Shown here piece by piece: positions 1 to 6,182 of a DNA stretch of 7,808 nucleotides. The notes beneath the pieces were generated by a model. The model did not search any database and had not been told where the DNA came from. It saw nothing but the letters and a program-made list of their open reading frames with translations. The stretch comes from Acetatifactor sp. (GTDB lineage Bacteria; Bacillota; Clostridia; Lachnospirales; Lachnospiraceae), in NCBI GenBank assembly GCA_024699575.1, contig JAILPF010000304.1:1-7808 (forward strand). The letters are read 5' to 3'. Position 1 is the stretch's first letter; each line of letters starts with the position of its first letter. Both the position numbers and the translations under genes were made by a program.

Positions 1-1
1 T

Positions 2-85
2 GAAGAAATGTCCGATGAGCAGCTTGAAGCGTTAGCACCCTGGAGCCCTGTGGTTCAGGAACGCTGTGTCAATAAAGACGAGTGA
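2..85 (+). CDS. C-terminal fragment of an unidentified protein (5' end outside window)
   Basis: An open frame enters from the left edge and ends at TGA 83-85. The 27 residues visible end in LAPWSPVVQERCVNKDE. A perfect terminator hairpin begins three bases after the stop, which supports this being the true end of a gene. The fragment is acidic and soluble-looking, with no membrane segment. I do not recognise the family from so short a tail and assign no function. Confidence 0.6.
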   Translation, partial: EEMSDEQLEALAPWSPVVQERCVNKDE

Positions 86-87
86 AT

Positions 88-110
88 ATCCGGGAAATCC
101 CCGGATTTTT
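88..110 (+). terminator. Rho-independent terminator of the leftmost gene
   Basis: A perfect 7-bp stem (ATCCGGG 88-94 pairing with CCCGGAT 100-106) encloses a 5-base loop and is followed by a T-run at 106-110. It lies directly after the stop at 85, so it ends the leftmost transcript and separates it from the channel operon. Confidence 0.85.
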
Positions 111-207
111 CATCTACATTACCCTAAAACTTTGCGCTTACGATGTAAATGGCATTGTACGCAAGGGAACAATACATAAGGGTCAATCAACAAGTTAAAA
201 GCCGGGT

Positions 208-236
208 TTGACACCTTAAATTGAATATGCTACGCT
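208..236 (+). promoter_or_regulatory. Probable sigma-A promoter of the small membrane protein/K+ channel operon
   Basis: A perfect TTGACA (208-213) is followed, after a 17-bp spacer, by TACGCT (231-236). The -10 is weak (3/6), but the TG one base before it makes an extended -10. It lies 33 bp upstream of the first start codon. An imperfect inverted repeat (TTGCG 132-136, CGCAA 160-164) lies upstream, with no known factor to assign. Otherwise 111-207 holds nothing I can identify. Confidence 0.55.
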
Positions 237-269
237 TAACTTATCAATGGGGGAAGGCGGGGGCATTTT

Positions 270-428
270 ATGAGAATTATTTCCAGAGAAAAGGTTCATA
301 AAAAAGTCATTTCCGATCAAGGAGTACAGAAAAAGACAGATTCATTCAGTATTGCGGTAATCATCATTAGTAATATTGTTTCAATTTGTTTGATTATCCT
401 GGCGATACTGATGTTTTTGAATTCGTAG
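270..428 (+). CDS. Small single-span membrane protein, 52 aa
   Basis: A 52-codon frame starts at ATG 270, behind a G-rich Shine-Dalgarno (GGGGG 259-263, 6-base spacer), and stops at TAG 426-428. Residues 1-24 are basic and polar (RIISREKVHKK near the start). Residues 27-50 are almost all I, V, L, A, F, M, S or C, forming one transmembrane helix; only two residues follow it. By the positive-inside rule, the basic N-terminus should be cytoplasmic. It lies 23 bp upstream of a voltage-gated K+ channel, apparently on the same transcript, and both ribosome sites have the same GCGGGGG form. I know no family for it. A role as an accessory subunit or regulator of the channel is a guess from position only. 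It is probably real, because promoter, ribosome site, hydrophobic pattern and spacing agree. Confidence 0.6.
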   Translation: MRIISREKVHKKVISDQGVQKKTDSFSIAVIIISNIVSICLIILAILMFLNS

Positions 429-451
429 GCAGATGAGCGGGGGATAATAAG

Positions 452-1201
452 ATGGAACAGACAAAAATGAGCATTTTCCAATTCAAAAAAAGGCTTTACG
501 AGATTGTGGAGGCTGGAACCGCCGAAGACCCGGCCAGCTTATCCTATGACATCATGATGTTTATCGCGGTTTTCGTGGGAATGATTCCTCTTACCAGACG
601 TACTTCAAACACATATACGCTGATTGTCGATGTACTGACCCTTACTCTATTTTGTATTGATTATGCAATTCGTGTTTTCACTTCTGATTATAAGATGGGT
701 GTGGAGAGCTATAAAGCCTATCTGTACTATGCATTTACCCCCATGGCGATTGTGGATTTACTGTCCATCTCGCCCGTGCTGTCCTTTGCATTTCCCAATT
801 CAACCCTAGTCAGTCTATTCAGAGTATTCCGAGTTCTTCGCGTGCTGAAACTGGTGCGCTATTCCAAAACCATGGTAACAATCACAAACGTGCTCAAAAA
901 AGTACGCAGACAGCTCTCTGCGGTACTTGTACTTGTGGTAGTCTATATTCTGGCAACAGCCATGATTATCTTCCAGGTGGAACCGGAGCTGTTTGATAAC
1001 TTTTTCGAAGCGGTATATTGGGCGGCGGTATCCATTACCACCATCGGTTACGGAGACATTTCACCCGTTTCTCCATGGGGGCGTGCAATTACCATCGTCT
1101 CTGCCCTGGTTGGCATGGCGATAATCGCACTGCCCAGCGGCATCATCACCGCCGCATACATGGATGAAATGCACAAGAAAAAAACGAAGCACGAGTTATA
1201 G
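452..1201 (+). CDS. Voltage-gated potassium channel (Kv/KvAP-like, six TM), 249 aa
   Basis: This is an ion channel of the voltage-gated K+ family, acting as a tetramer in the cytoplasmic membrane. The layout is S1 about 33-46, S2 56-76, S3 88-108, S4 120-139, S5 154-175, a pore helix about 185-197 and S6 211-236. The K+ selectivity filter TTIGYGD is at residues 196-202. S4 carries a regular series of basic residues every third position (R124, R127, R130, K133, R136, K139), the classical voltage sensor. The length matches compact prokaryotic Kv channels; after S6 there is only a short basic tail, with no RCK/TrkA-N or cyclic-nucleotide domain, so gating is probably by voltage alone. The start at ATG 452 is set by GGGGG 439-443 with an 8-base spacer. 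It follows the 52-aa membrane protein gene by 23 bp and converges with the HAD-HD gene, 24 bp away. Confidence 0.95.
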   Translation: MEQTKMSIFQFKKRLYEIVEAGTAEDPASLSYDIMMFIAVFVGMIPLTRRTSNTYTLIVDVLTLTLFCIDYAIRVFTSDYKMGVESYKAYLYYAFTPMAIVDLLSISPVLSFAFPNSTLVSLFRVFRVLRVLKLVRYSKTMVTITNVLKKVRRQLSAVLVLVVVYILATAMIIFQVEPELFDNFFEAVYWAAVSITTIGYGDISPVSPWGRAITIVSALVGMAIIALPSGIITAAYMDEMHKKKTKHEL

Positions 1202-1225
1202 TGAGGAAGGAAAACAAGCGGCTGC

Positions 1226-2476
1226 TTAAAATCCTTTTTTTGCCTGCCGCAGGATATCCTCTAAGATGGATATTCTTTTTTCCAGATTCGCATCCATCAT
1301 CTGTTTAGCGGTTTTCGTACCGCGTTTCAGCGACATTACCCACTTTGCCTTCTCGATAGCAGCATTGCAGGATTCGATGATTTCTGAATTGGTTTTTTCA
1401 TGAACACAGTCTCCGGCGGCCATGGCAGTCCGAAAGATATCGAACCGGTCTATATCATCGCTATCTCGGACACTCATCTGGAAAGGCGTCATATCATCCG
1501 GCAGGTTATCGGTCAGACTGTGTCTTGCGACACCCTTCACAATCTCTTCCGACAGTTCTGCATCATATCCTATATTATCAAGATAGATTCTGGCTATTTC
1601 CGAACTGACAAAGGCGTGATAATGCAAATCTTCAAAGTGTTCAATCTCTCTGTAGCCCACATCGTGAAGAAGGCAGGCAATCGTCAGGGTTTCTAGCGGA
1701 AGGCTTTCCGCCTTGGCAATGCGAATACCGTTTTCTGCCACCCGGATGGAGTGCTCATACCGATACAGCATATCTCCCCTATCCGGTGTTGGGGCGAGCA
1801 TATCATACAAAAATGCCTTGGTTTCACCGATGATATCATCTGCTTTTTGATGTTGCTTTAACACTTCGGATGCTCTTTCGGAAATCACGTTGATTCCTTT
1901 TCTTTTCACATCATCAAAATAGATTGTCTGAAAGCCCATTCTTCCCGGTACAATCAGATTGGATTTGGTATTGTCGATAAAGACACACTCCTCAGCCTTC
2001 AGACCGGATTGCTTTAGGGCTTCCCGGAAGATTTTGGCATCGGATTTTCTGGAGTGAACGTTGGCGGAGATGACGATGACGTCAAACAGGCCTTTTAACT
2101 CCGTCTGTTCAATGATTGCCTCAATTCTATCGGTCCTGTTATCCGTAATCATCCCGATGAGATACTTGTCCTTATGATTGCGGATGAATTGAACGATATT
2201 TGTATCCAGTGTCACATTTAAAAAAGCTTTTTCCAATACTTCGAAATCTAACTTCCGACCAATCTCCTCACAGAATTCATCCCACATATCTCTATGAGTG
2301 ATTTCGCCGTAAAGCAATGCTTTATTATGCCTTGTGTAGGCTGCTTCCACAATTTCGTATGGGATATCCGTATATTTGCTGATGTATGAAATCATGGTCT
2401 CGCGTCCGGTTTTTTCTACAGTGATTACCCCGTCAAAATCAAAGAAGATCCCCTTAATATGCTTCCCTATTTCCAT
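1226..2476 (-). CDS. HAD-family hydrolase fused to an HD-domain phosphohydrolase, 416 aa
   Basis: Two hydrolase domains lie in one chain. Residues 8-200 are a haloacid dehalogenase-type phosphatase: motif I FFDFDGVIT with the nucleophile and acid D13 and D15, motif II MITDN (T111), motif III K144, and motif IV FIDNTKSN (D168). The helical cap at about 25-95 makes it a subclass I, phosphoglycolate phosphatase-like member. Residues 235-385 are an HD domain: H242, the HD pair H271-D272 in LLHDVGY, H319 and D340/D341 in the stretch RDSDDIDRFD, all likely metal ligands. A charged helix closes the C-terminus. Both active sites look intact. The substrate is unknown; nucleotide or sugar-phosphate turnover is possible. 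The gene starts 8 bp after the stop of the cyclophilin gene; its ribosome site AGGAGA overlaps that stop, indicating co-transcription and translational coupling. No strong terminator is seen after it. Confidence 0.88.
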   Translation of the reverse strand: MEIGKHIKGIFFDFDGVITVEKTGRETMISYISKYTDIPYEIVEAAYTRHNKALLYGEITHRDMWDEFCEEIGRKLDFEVLEKAFLNVTLDTNIVQFIRNHKDKYLIGMITDNRTDRIEAIIEQTELKGLFDVIVISANVHSRKSDAKIFREALKQSGLKAEECVFIDNTKSNLIVPGRMGFQTIYFDDVKRKGINVISERASEVLKQHQKADDIIGETKAFLYDMLAPTPDRGDMLYRYEHSIRVAENGIRIAKAESLPLETLTIACLLHDVGYREIEHFEDLHYHAFVSSEIARIYLDNIGYDAELSEEIVKGVARHSLTDNLPDDMTPFQMSVRDSDDIDRFDIFRTAMAAGDCVHEKTNSEIIESCNAAIEKAKWVMSLKRGTKTAKQMMDANLEKRISILEDILRQAKKGF

Positions 2477-2484
2477 GCTATCTC

Positions 2485-3015
2485 CTAGCGGTCAGCTAAT
2501 TTTTCAGGTTCGGGATAGTCCACGCCAAAGGTCTCAACGGTAACGGTATCGATGACCTGCGGCTCCAAGGGACGATCGTTGTAATCGGTGCGGGTCTCAG
2601 CAATCTTGTTTACCACATCCATGCCCTCAGTTACTTTTCCGAAAGCTGCATAGCTTCCGTCCAGATGGGGAGAGGTTTTGTGCATGATGAAGAACTGGCT
2701 TCCTGCGGAATCGGGATGCATAGCTCTTGCCATGGAGAGAACACCTTCTGTGTGCTTTAAATTGTTCTCCACGCCGTTCTGGGCAAACTCACCCTTGATG
2801 CTGTAGCCGGGACCACCCATACCGGTGCCGTCGGGACAACCGCCCTGAATCATAAAGCCTTTGATTACGCGGTGAAAAATCAGTCCATCATAGAATTTGT
2901 GGTTAATCAGACTGATAAAGTTGTTGACAGAGATGGGAGCTACATCAGGATATAGCTCTAATTTAATCACATCTCCGGTTTTCATTGTCATTGTAACGAT
3001 AGGATTCTGTGCCAT
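2485..3015 (-). CDS. Cyclophilin-type peptidyl-prolyl cis-trans isomerase, 176 aa
   Basis: This catalyses cis-trans isomerisation of X-Pro peptide bonds to assist protein folding. There is no signal peptide or lipobox, so it is cytoplasmic. The cyclophilin signature is clear: FHRVIKGFMIQGG at residues 47-59 contains the catalytic Arg (R49) and the hydrophobic pocket residues F54, M55 and Q57. SAGSQFFI (103-110) supplies Q107 and F109, and LDGSYAAFGKV (118-128) is the final conserved block. At the place of the cyclosporin-contact Trp of human CypA there is H117, common in bacterial members and predicting low cyclosporin affinity. The length is typical of single-domain bacterial forms. The start is supported by AAAGGCG (minus strand, 3024-3030) 8 bases ahead. 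It is the first gene of a two-gene operon with the HAD-HD hydrolase and is divergent from the GNAT gene. Confidence 0.95.
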   Translation of the reverse strand: MAQNPIVTMTMKTGDVIKLELYPDVAPISVNNFISLINHKFYDGLIFHRVIKGFMIQGGCPDGTGMGGPGYSIKGEFAQNGVENNLKHTEGVLSMARAMHPDSAGSQFFIMHKTSPHLDGSYAAFGKVTEGMDVVNKIAETRTDYNDRPLEPQVIDTVTVETFGVDYPEPEKLADR

Positions 3016-3043
3016 ATTTTTATCGCCTTTCTAAATAAAATGT

Positions 3044-3051
3044 AGTATAAT
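3044..3051. promoter_or_regulatory. Overlapping divergent -10 elements between ppi and the GNAT gene
   Basis: On the plus strand TATAAT (3046-3051) is a perfect -10 for the GNAT gene, predicting a start near 3058; the best -35 at 17 bp, TCGCCT (3023-3028), is poor. On the minus strand TATACT (3049-3044) is a good -10 for the cyclophilin operon, also without a convincing -35. The hexamers overlap, so the two promoters would probably exclude each other. Confidence 0.45.
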
Positions 3052-3117
3052 AATAGTATCGTAAATTTGGGTCGGAGTAAAGTACTTAAAAGAATAAGAT
3101 GGAGGAAGGGCAGGGGT

Positions 3118-3981
3118 ATGGAAAAAAAGATGTATCTGAAACGACTGATTATCGTGCTGAAGAATGGCGAGACACTAGCTGAGATTTATCCGGTGACAGA
3201 GGATTTGAAGGAAGCCGGGGTTTCGTCTTTTGCATTACTTGCGGATGAATTGCTGGAGAACCCGGCGCTTGTCAGCCAGATGGGAACAGAGGAATTTCTC
3301 TTTTTGACGGATGATACCCAGGTGGCGGAGCTCACCATGCGGGAGAACAGAGCAACACTTGCATATCTCCATGCAGGAGGAGATTCAGACTTTTCCACGG
3401 TTCCCTACGGAGTGGACGGAGCGGAGGGACTGGATGTGGAGTTCTTGGAGCGCGTGTATAGAAGACATGCCGGAATCTCCTGGGATATCTTAGAGACCGA
3501 CAGATGCAGTATCCGCGAGACCACTGTGGAGGATGTGGATGCATTTGTCAAAATCTACAGTGATCCCGAGATTGTCCGTTACACGGAGGAGCTTTATCCT
3601 GAGGTTGGAAAGGAAAAAGAGTATATCCGACAGTATATCGAGAAAGTTTATCAGTATTTCGAGTTCGGTGTATGGACAGTCCAGTTAAAGAAGACAGGAG
3701 AGATTATCGGACGTGCCGGTTTTAGCGTAAGAGACGGATACACCTTGCCGGAGCTGGGATTCATCATTGCAAAAAAATGGCAGAACAAAGGGATTGCCAC
3801 AGAAATCTGCTCTGCAATCCTTGCCTATGGCAAAGAATATTACGGGTTCGATAAGGTGCAGCTTTTGGTCCGCCCGGAGAACGAGGCTTCCATCGCATTG
3901 TGTAAGAAGCTTGGATTTCAAGAGGAAAAGCAGGTTAGAGAAGGCGGAAAAGAGTACCTGTATATGGTTTGGAAAGGGTGA
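3118..3981 (+). CDS. GNAT-family N-acetyltransferase with an N-terminal extension, 287 aa
   Basis: This protein transfers acetyl from acetyl-CoA to an unknown amine. Residues 129-287 form a RimJ/RimL-like GNAT domain: an opening strand CSIRETTVEDVDAF, the motif B-like strand GEIIGRAGFS (194-203), then PELGFIIAKKWQNKGIATE (211-229), with the pyrophosphate-binding pattern Q222-x-x-G225-x-A227, and the closing NEASIALCKKLGF (255-267). Residues 1-125 are a separate domain. FLFLTDDTQVAELTMREN (60-77) followed by TLAYLH (80-85) resembles a HAD-like Rossmann half, but no DxDx(T/V) nucleophile motif is visible, so it is probably degenerate. An upstream in-frame TTG (3067) exists, but GGAGG (3101-3105) and a further G-run point to ATG 3118. 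The gene stands alone between a divergent promoter and a terminator. The substrate cannot be read from the sequence; small-molecule or drug acetylation and protein acetylation are both possible. Confidence 0.88.
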   Translation: MEKKMYLKRLIIVLKNGETLAEIYPVTEDLKEAGVSSFALLADELLENPALVSQMGTEEFLFLTDDTQVAELTMRENRATLAYLHAGGDSDFSTVPYGVDGAEGLDVEFLERVYRRHAGISWDILETDRCSIRETTVEDVDAFVKIYSDPEIVRYTEELYPEVGKEKEYIRQYIEKVYQYFEFGVWTVQLKKTGEIIGRAGFSVRDGYTLPELGFIIAKKWQNKGIATEICSAILAYGKEYYGFDKVQLLVRPENEASIALCKKLGFQEEKQVREGGKEYLYMVWKG

Positions 3982-3998
3982 GTGTAATAGATTACACT
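3981..3998. repeat. 18-bp perfect palindrome after the GNAT gene
   Basis: AGTGTAAT-AG-ATTACACT is an 8-bp inverted repeat around a 2-bp centre, beginning at the last base of the GNAT stop codon. The centre is too tight for a good RNA hairpin, and no T-run follows, so it looks more like a dimeric protein operator than a terminator. It lies about 60 bp upstream of the response regulator gene. Confidence 0.5.
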
Positions 3999-4004
3999 GC
4001 TTAG

Positions 4005-4038
4005 GCCGGGTGCAAATGAAACTGCACCTGGCTATTTT
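4005..4038 (+). terminator. Terminator hairpin between the GNAT and response regulator genes
   Basis: GCCGGGTGCA (4005-4014) pairs over all 10 positions, one of them G-U, with TGCACCTGGC (4023-4032) around an 8-base loop, and TATTTT follows at 4033-4038. The stem is strong but the T-run is short. It ends 23 bp before the regulator start. No clear promoter lies between, so the regulator may be read by leakage through this hairpin or from a weak promoter within 3980-4050. Confidence 0.7.
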
Positions 4039-4061
4039 GATAAAAGCGGATGGGATTAGCT

Positions 4062-4790
4062 ATGATGAGAATTGGAATTTGCGATGATGAAAAAGTATGC
4101 TGTGATATGCTGGTTCAACAAATCGAAGAGTGTTTTAAGGATATTGATGGGGACTATGAGCTGATATGCTTTTCCTCCGGTGAAGAAGTTCTGGATTATC
4201 AGGGTGAACAGATTCATTTATTGTTCTTAGACATAGAGCTGAAAGGCGTGGATGGAATCCAATTGATGAAGAGACTTGCACATGATTCGAGAGTCTTGAG
4301 GATTGTTTTCACGAGTAGCCACCAAGAGCTGGTATTTGATGCATTTAGTACAAAAACGATAGGCTTTTTGTCAAAGCCTATTAAGAACACAGGAGTTTTA
4401 AAATTTATTCAGAAGGTAAGGGCAGAGTTAGATAATAACCGGATAATTACATTTGTTTCGGGAAAACAAACAATATATAAGGGGATAAATGATGTAATCT
4501 GTTTAGAGGGAGAAAAAAATTACACGTATCTATATAGTGCCGATGCCGAGGGAGATAGAATACTTGTAAGTGGTTCGCTGAAGTATTGGCAGGAGCAGTT
4601 GAATCATTCATCCGTTGTTCGGATACATAAATCCTATTTGATTAATCATCAGCACGTTCAGCAATGGGACAATGGATATGTGCATATGGATAATGGTATG
4701 AGGCTGAAGATAGGAAGAGCATACTTGAAACAGGCGACGGATAGTTTTCATAGATATTTACAAGAGATTGCAAGGAACAGGATTGGTTAG
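4062..4790 (+). CDS. LytTR-family response regulator (AgrA/LytR-like), 242 aa
   Basis: This is a cytoplasmic DNA-binding response regulator. Residues 1-120 are a CheY-like receiver: acidic pocket D8-D9, phospho-acceptor D57 in LLFLDIELKGVDG, T84 in RIVFTSSHQE, and K105-P106. Residues about 131-236 are a LytTR domain, with the typical ICLEGEKNYTYLY opening, VRIHKSYLINHQHVQQ in the middle and the end of the fold at about LKIGRAYLKQA. LytTR proteins usually bind paired direct repeats about two helical turns apart, and such a pair lies at 6095-6125. The start is ATG 4062, or 4065 directly after it, since GGATGGG (4048-4054) is about 7 bases ahead; an in-frame ATG at 4050 has no such site. The kinase gene follows after 6 bp, so the two form an operon. 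Base composition is more AT-rich than in the GNAT and cyclophilin genes. Confidence 0.95.
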   Translation: MMRIGICDDEKVCCDMLVQQIEECFKDIDGDYELICFSSGEEVLDYQGEQIHLLFLDIELKGVDGIQLMKRLAHDSRVLRIVFTSSHQELVFDAFSTKTIGFLSKPIKNTGVLKFIQKVRAELDNNRIITFVSGKQTIYKGINDVICLEGEKNYTYLYSADAEGDRILVSGSLKYWQEQLNHSSVVRIHKSYLINHQHVQQWDNGYVHMDNGMRLKIGRAYLKQATDSFHRYLQEIARNRIG

Positions 4791-4796
4791 AGCGGT

Positions 4797-6080
4797 ATGT
4801 TTGGAAGTATTGTGTATAACTGTGTGGAATTACTAAATTATTACCTGGTATGCAAATTTCTGCTGGGTGTAAGTTTTTGCAAAGAACGATGGAAATATGT
4901 ATTGTTACTGTGTGTGTCAAGTATAATGCAAGTTGTGGCATACATAGGTGGAGCAGAGATATATCGTAGCACCTTTATACCGCTTTTGACGGGAATCATT
5001 GGAATCATTTTTTTGGCGGAGAGGAAACGCTGGAGAAATGTATTTATCGTTTTTCTTGCATATTTTATTTCCAGCATTGTGAATGTGCTGGGAGGGACCT
5101 TGCTTGCGCTGGTCTTACAAACAACACAGAATCAGGTGGTTGATTCTGTCTGGCTGTCGAATCTGGCAGAGTGCACCGGAATCATTGTCTTTTTGGCATA
5201 TAGCCATTTTGAAAAAGAAACATATCAAGGAAAACTACCGATGACTACGGCTCAATATGTTGTGTTGTTTTTGGGGGCTGTGTGCTTGTATATTCTTGTG
5301 GGATTTGCGCAAATGGTAATGAGGAAGAAAATGGAATTGCTAAGCCAAATGGATAAAATGGTTGAGTGGACAATAATGCTCTTTGCAATTCTCTTTGCAG
5401 CATTATACCTGTGGCAAAGAATTACATGGAAAAATGCGCTACATTATAAAATTCAAAATGAAAGATATTCCTTGTTCTTAAGTGAACAGGAAAAATATAT
5501 TCATACCGTTATTATGGAAGATGAAAGGCGCAGAAAGCTTCGACATGATATGAATGCACATATGCTTGCATTGCAGAGTATGGCATCAGAACAAAAATGG
5601 GATGAATTATGCATGTACCTAAAGAGGATAGGTGCGGAACTAAATGAAACTCAGACACAAAACTATACAGGAATATCTTCAGTAGATGCCATCATTAACA
5701 CGTGGAAGACTAGGGCAGAAGAACAAAAAATAGGTTGGGAATGGCATGGAATGGGGCTAAGGCAGACTAAGATTGATTTATTTGATTTATGTGTTGTTTT
5801 TTCCAATATATTAAGTAATGCAGTGGAAGCTTCGTCAAAAGTGAAAAACCGAGGATTTATCAAAACTCAGGTGACTTATGCCCATGGAAAGCTGGTTTTA
5901 AATATGGAAAACGCCTGTGATACAAACTTGTCTGTTAAGGACAGACCGACAACCAGCAAGGAGGATGCTTTTTTTCATGGCTTAGGATTAAAAAATGTAG
6001 AGAATATAGTGAAGAAATATCAGGGATTTATTGGTTATGAAGCTCAAAACGGAGTTTTCAGTGTGAACATAATATTGTAA
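4797..6080 (+). CDS. AgrC-type sensor histidine kinase (HPK10/GHKL), 427 aa
   Basis: This is a polytopic membrane sensor kinase, the partner of the LytTR regulator. Residues 1-208 hold six or seven hydrophobic segments (about 5-25, 32-52, 57-75, 81-107, 121-136, 153-175, 190-207) and no extracellular domain, as in the peptide-sensing AgrC group. A linker helix leads to RRKLRHDMNAHM, where H250 is the likely phospho-acceptor in the RHDxxNH-like box of the HPK10 class. The GHKL ATPase follows: N-box NILSNAVEAS (337-346) and G-box FHGLGLKNVENIVKKYQG (393-410). The length is typical of AgrC-like kinases. All key residues appear intact. A membrane-borne or peptide ligand is expected from the family; candidate short peptides lie downstream. 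The ribosome site is weak (AGAGCGG), so translation probably depends on coupling with the regulator gene 6 bp upstream. The stop codon falls inside the left arm of the inverted repeat 6076-6145. Confidence 0.93.
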   Translation: MFGSIVYNCVELLNYYLVCKFLLGVSFCKERWKYVLLLCVSSIMQVVAYIGGAEIYRSTFIPLLTGIIGIIFLAERKRWRNVFIVFLAYFISSIVNVLGGTLLALVLQTTQNQVVDSVWLSNLAECTGIIVFLAYSHFEKETYQGKLPMTTAQYVVLFLGAVCLYILVGFAQMVMRKKMELLSQMDKMVEWTIMLFAILFAALYLWQRITWKNALHYKIQNERYSLFLSEQEKYIHTVIMEDERRRKLRHDMNAHMLALQSMASEQKWDELCMYLKRIGAELNETQTQNYTGISSVDAIINTWKTRAEEQKIGWEWHGMGLRQTKIDLFDLCVVFSNILSNAVEASSKVKNRGFIKTQVTYAHGKLVLNMENACDTNLSVKDRPTTSKEDAFFHGLGLKNVENIVKKYQGFIGYEAQNGVFSVNIIL

Positions 6081-6145
6081 AAGTAGCCCTATTGTGTCGT
6101 TCGTCAAAAAAAAATGTCGTTCGTCCAATAGGGTTTGCTTTTACA
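6076..6145 (+). terminator. Long imperfect inverted repeat ending the kinase gene (probable terminator enclosing an operator)
   Basis: Outer arms TGTAAAAG (6076-6083) and CTTTTACA (6138-6145) are perfectly complementary. So are the inner arms CCCTATTG (6087-6094) and CAATAGGG (6126-6133). The short joints TAG and TTTG can pair through G-U with one bulge. The total is about 19 bp of stem around a 31-base loop. It begins within the last codons of the kinase gene. The 3' arm is followed only by CAGAAAA; its own TTTT lies within the arm, so termination efficiency is uncertain. The loop is the A9-spaced direct repeat described separately. Confidence 0.55.
6095..6125 (+). promoter_or_regulatory. 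Direct-repeat operator, LytTR-box-like
   Basis: TGTCGTTCGTC occurs twice without mismatch (6095-6105 and 6115-6125), separated by exactly nine A, giving a 20-bp repeat distance. Known LytTR operators are two imperfect 9-bp direct repeats of the form [TA][AC][CA]GTTN[AG][TG], about 21-22 bp apart. GTCGTTCGT within each copy fits at six of the eight defined positions, including the CGTT core. The adjacent operon encodes a LytTR regulator, and a promoter-like pair follows at 6135-6163. The likely binder is therefore the regulator encoded at 4062-4790. Confidence 0.6.
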
Positions 6146-6163
6146 GAAAACACAGAGTAGGAT
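6135..6163 (+). promoter_or_regulatory. Candidate regulated promoter of the peptide/CPBP operon
   Basis: TTGCTT (6135-6140) and TAGGAT (6158-6163) are separated by 17 bp. The -35 is poor and the -10 moderate, as expected for an activator-dependent promoter. The right-hand direct repeat ends 9 bp upstream of the -35 and 32 bp upstream of the -10, a layout like that of known LytTR-activated promoters. Transcription would begin near 6170. An alternative, TTTACA (6140-6145) with GATACT (6161-6166), has a 15-bp spacer and is less likely. Confidence 0.45.
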
Positions 6164-6180
6164 ACTCCTTAGAAAGGAGT
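6164..6180 (+). promoter_or_regulatory. Small hairpin hiding a perfect Shine-Dalgarno
   Basis: ACTCCTT (6164-6170) is the perfect complement of AAGGAGT (6174-6180) with a 3-base loop. AAGGAG (6174-6179) is an ideal ribosome site 9 bases ahead of ATG 6189. A transcript entering from upstream would contain both arms and mask the site. A transcript starting near 6170 would lack the left arm and leave it open. Confidence 0.45.
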
Positions 6181-6182
6181 GG

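Noticed and set aside
1202..1240. Possible terminator between the converging channel and HAD-HD genes
   Set aside because: The only stem (AAGC/GCTT, 4 bp) before the T-run is too weak, and the AAGGA/TCCTT outer pairing leaves a large internal loop.
1400..1696. Plus-strand open frame of 98 codons
   Set aside because: It lies wholly antisense inside the HAD-HD gene, whose conserved motifs fix the minus strand as coding; there is no ribosome site.
3067..3117. TTG start giving the GNAT 17 extra residues
   Set aside because: It lacks a ribosome site and would be only about 9 bases from the predicted transcript start; GGAGG and the G-run point to ATG 3118.
4050..4061. Earlier ATG for the response regulator
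   Set aside because: The best Shine-Dalgarno (GGATGGG 4048-4054) overlaps this codon, and receiver domains usually begin right at MRIGICDDE; ATG 4062 or 4065 fits.
6076..6145. The inverted repeat as a MITE or insertion-sequence remnant
   Set aside because: No target-site duplication is seen at its ends (AT versus GA), and the left arm includes the intact kinase stop. A terminator with an embedded operator is simpler, though recurrence elsewhere was not testable.
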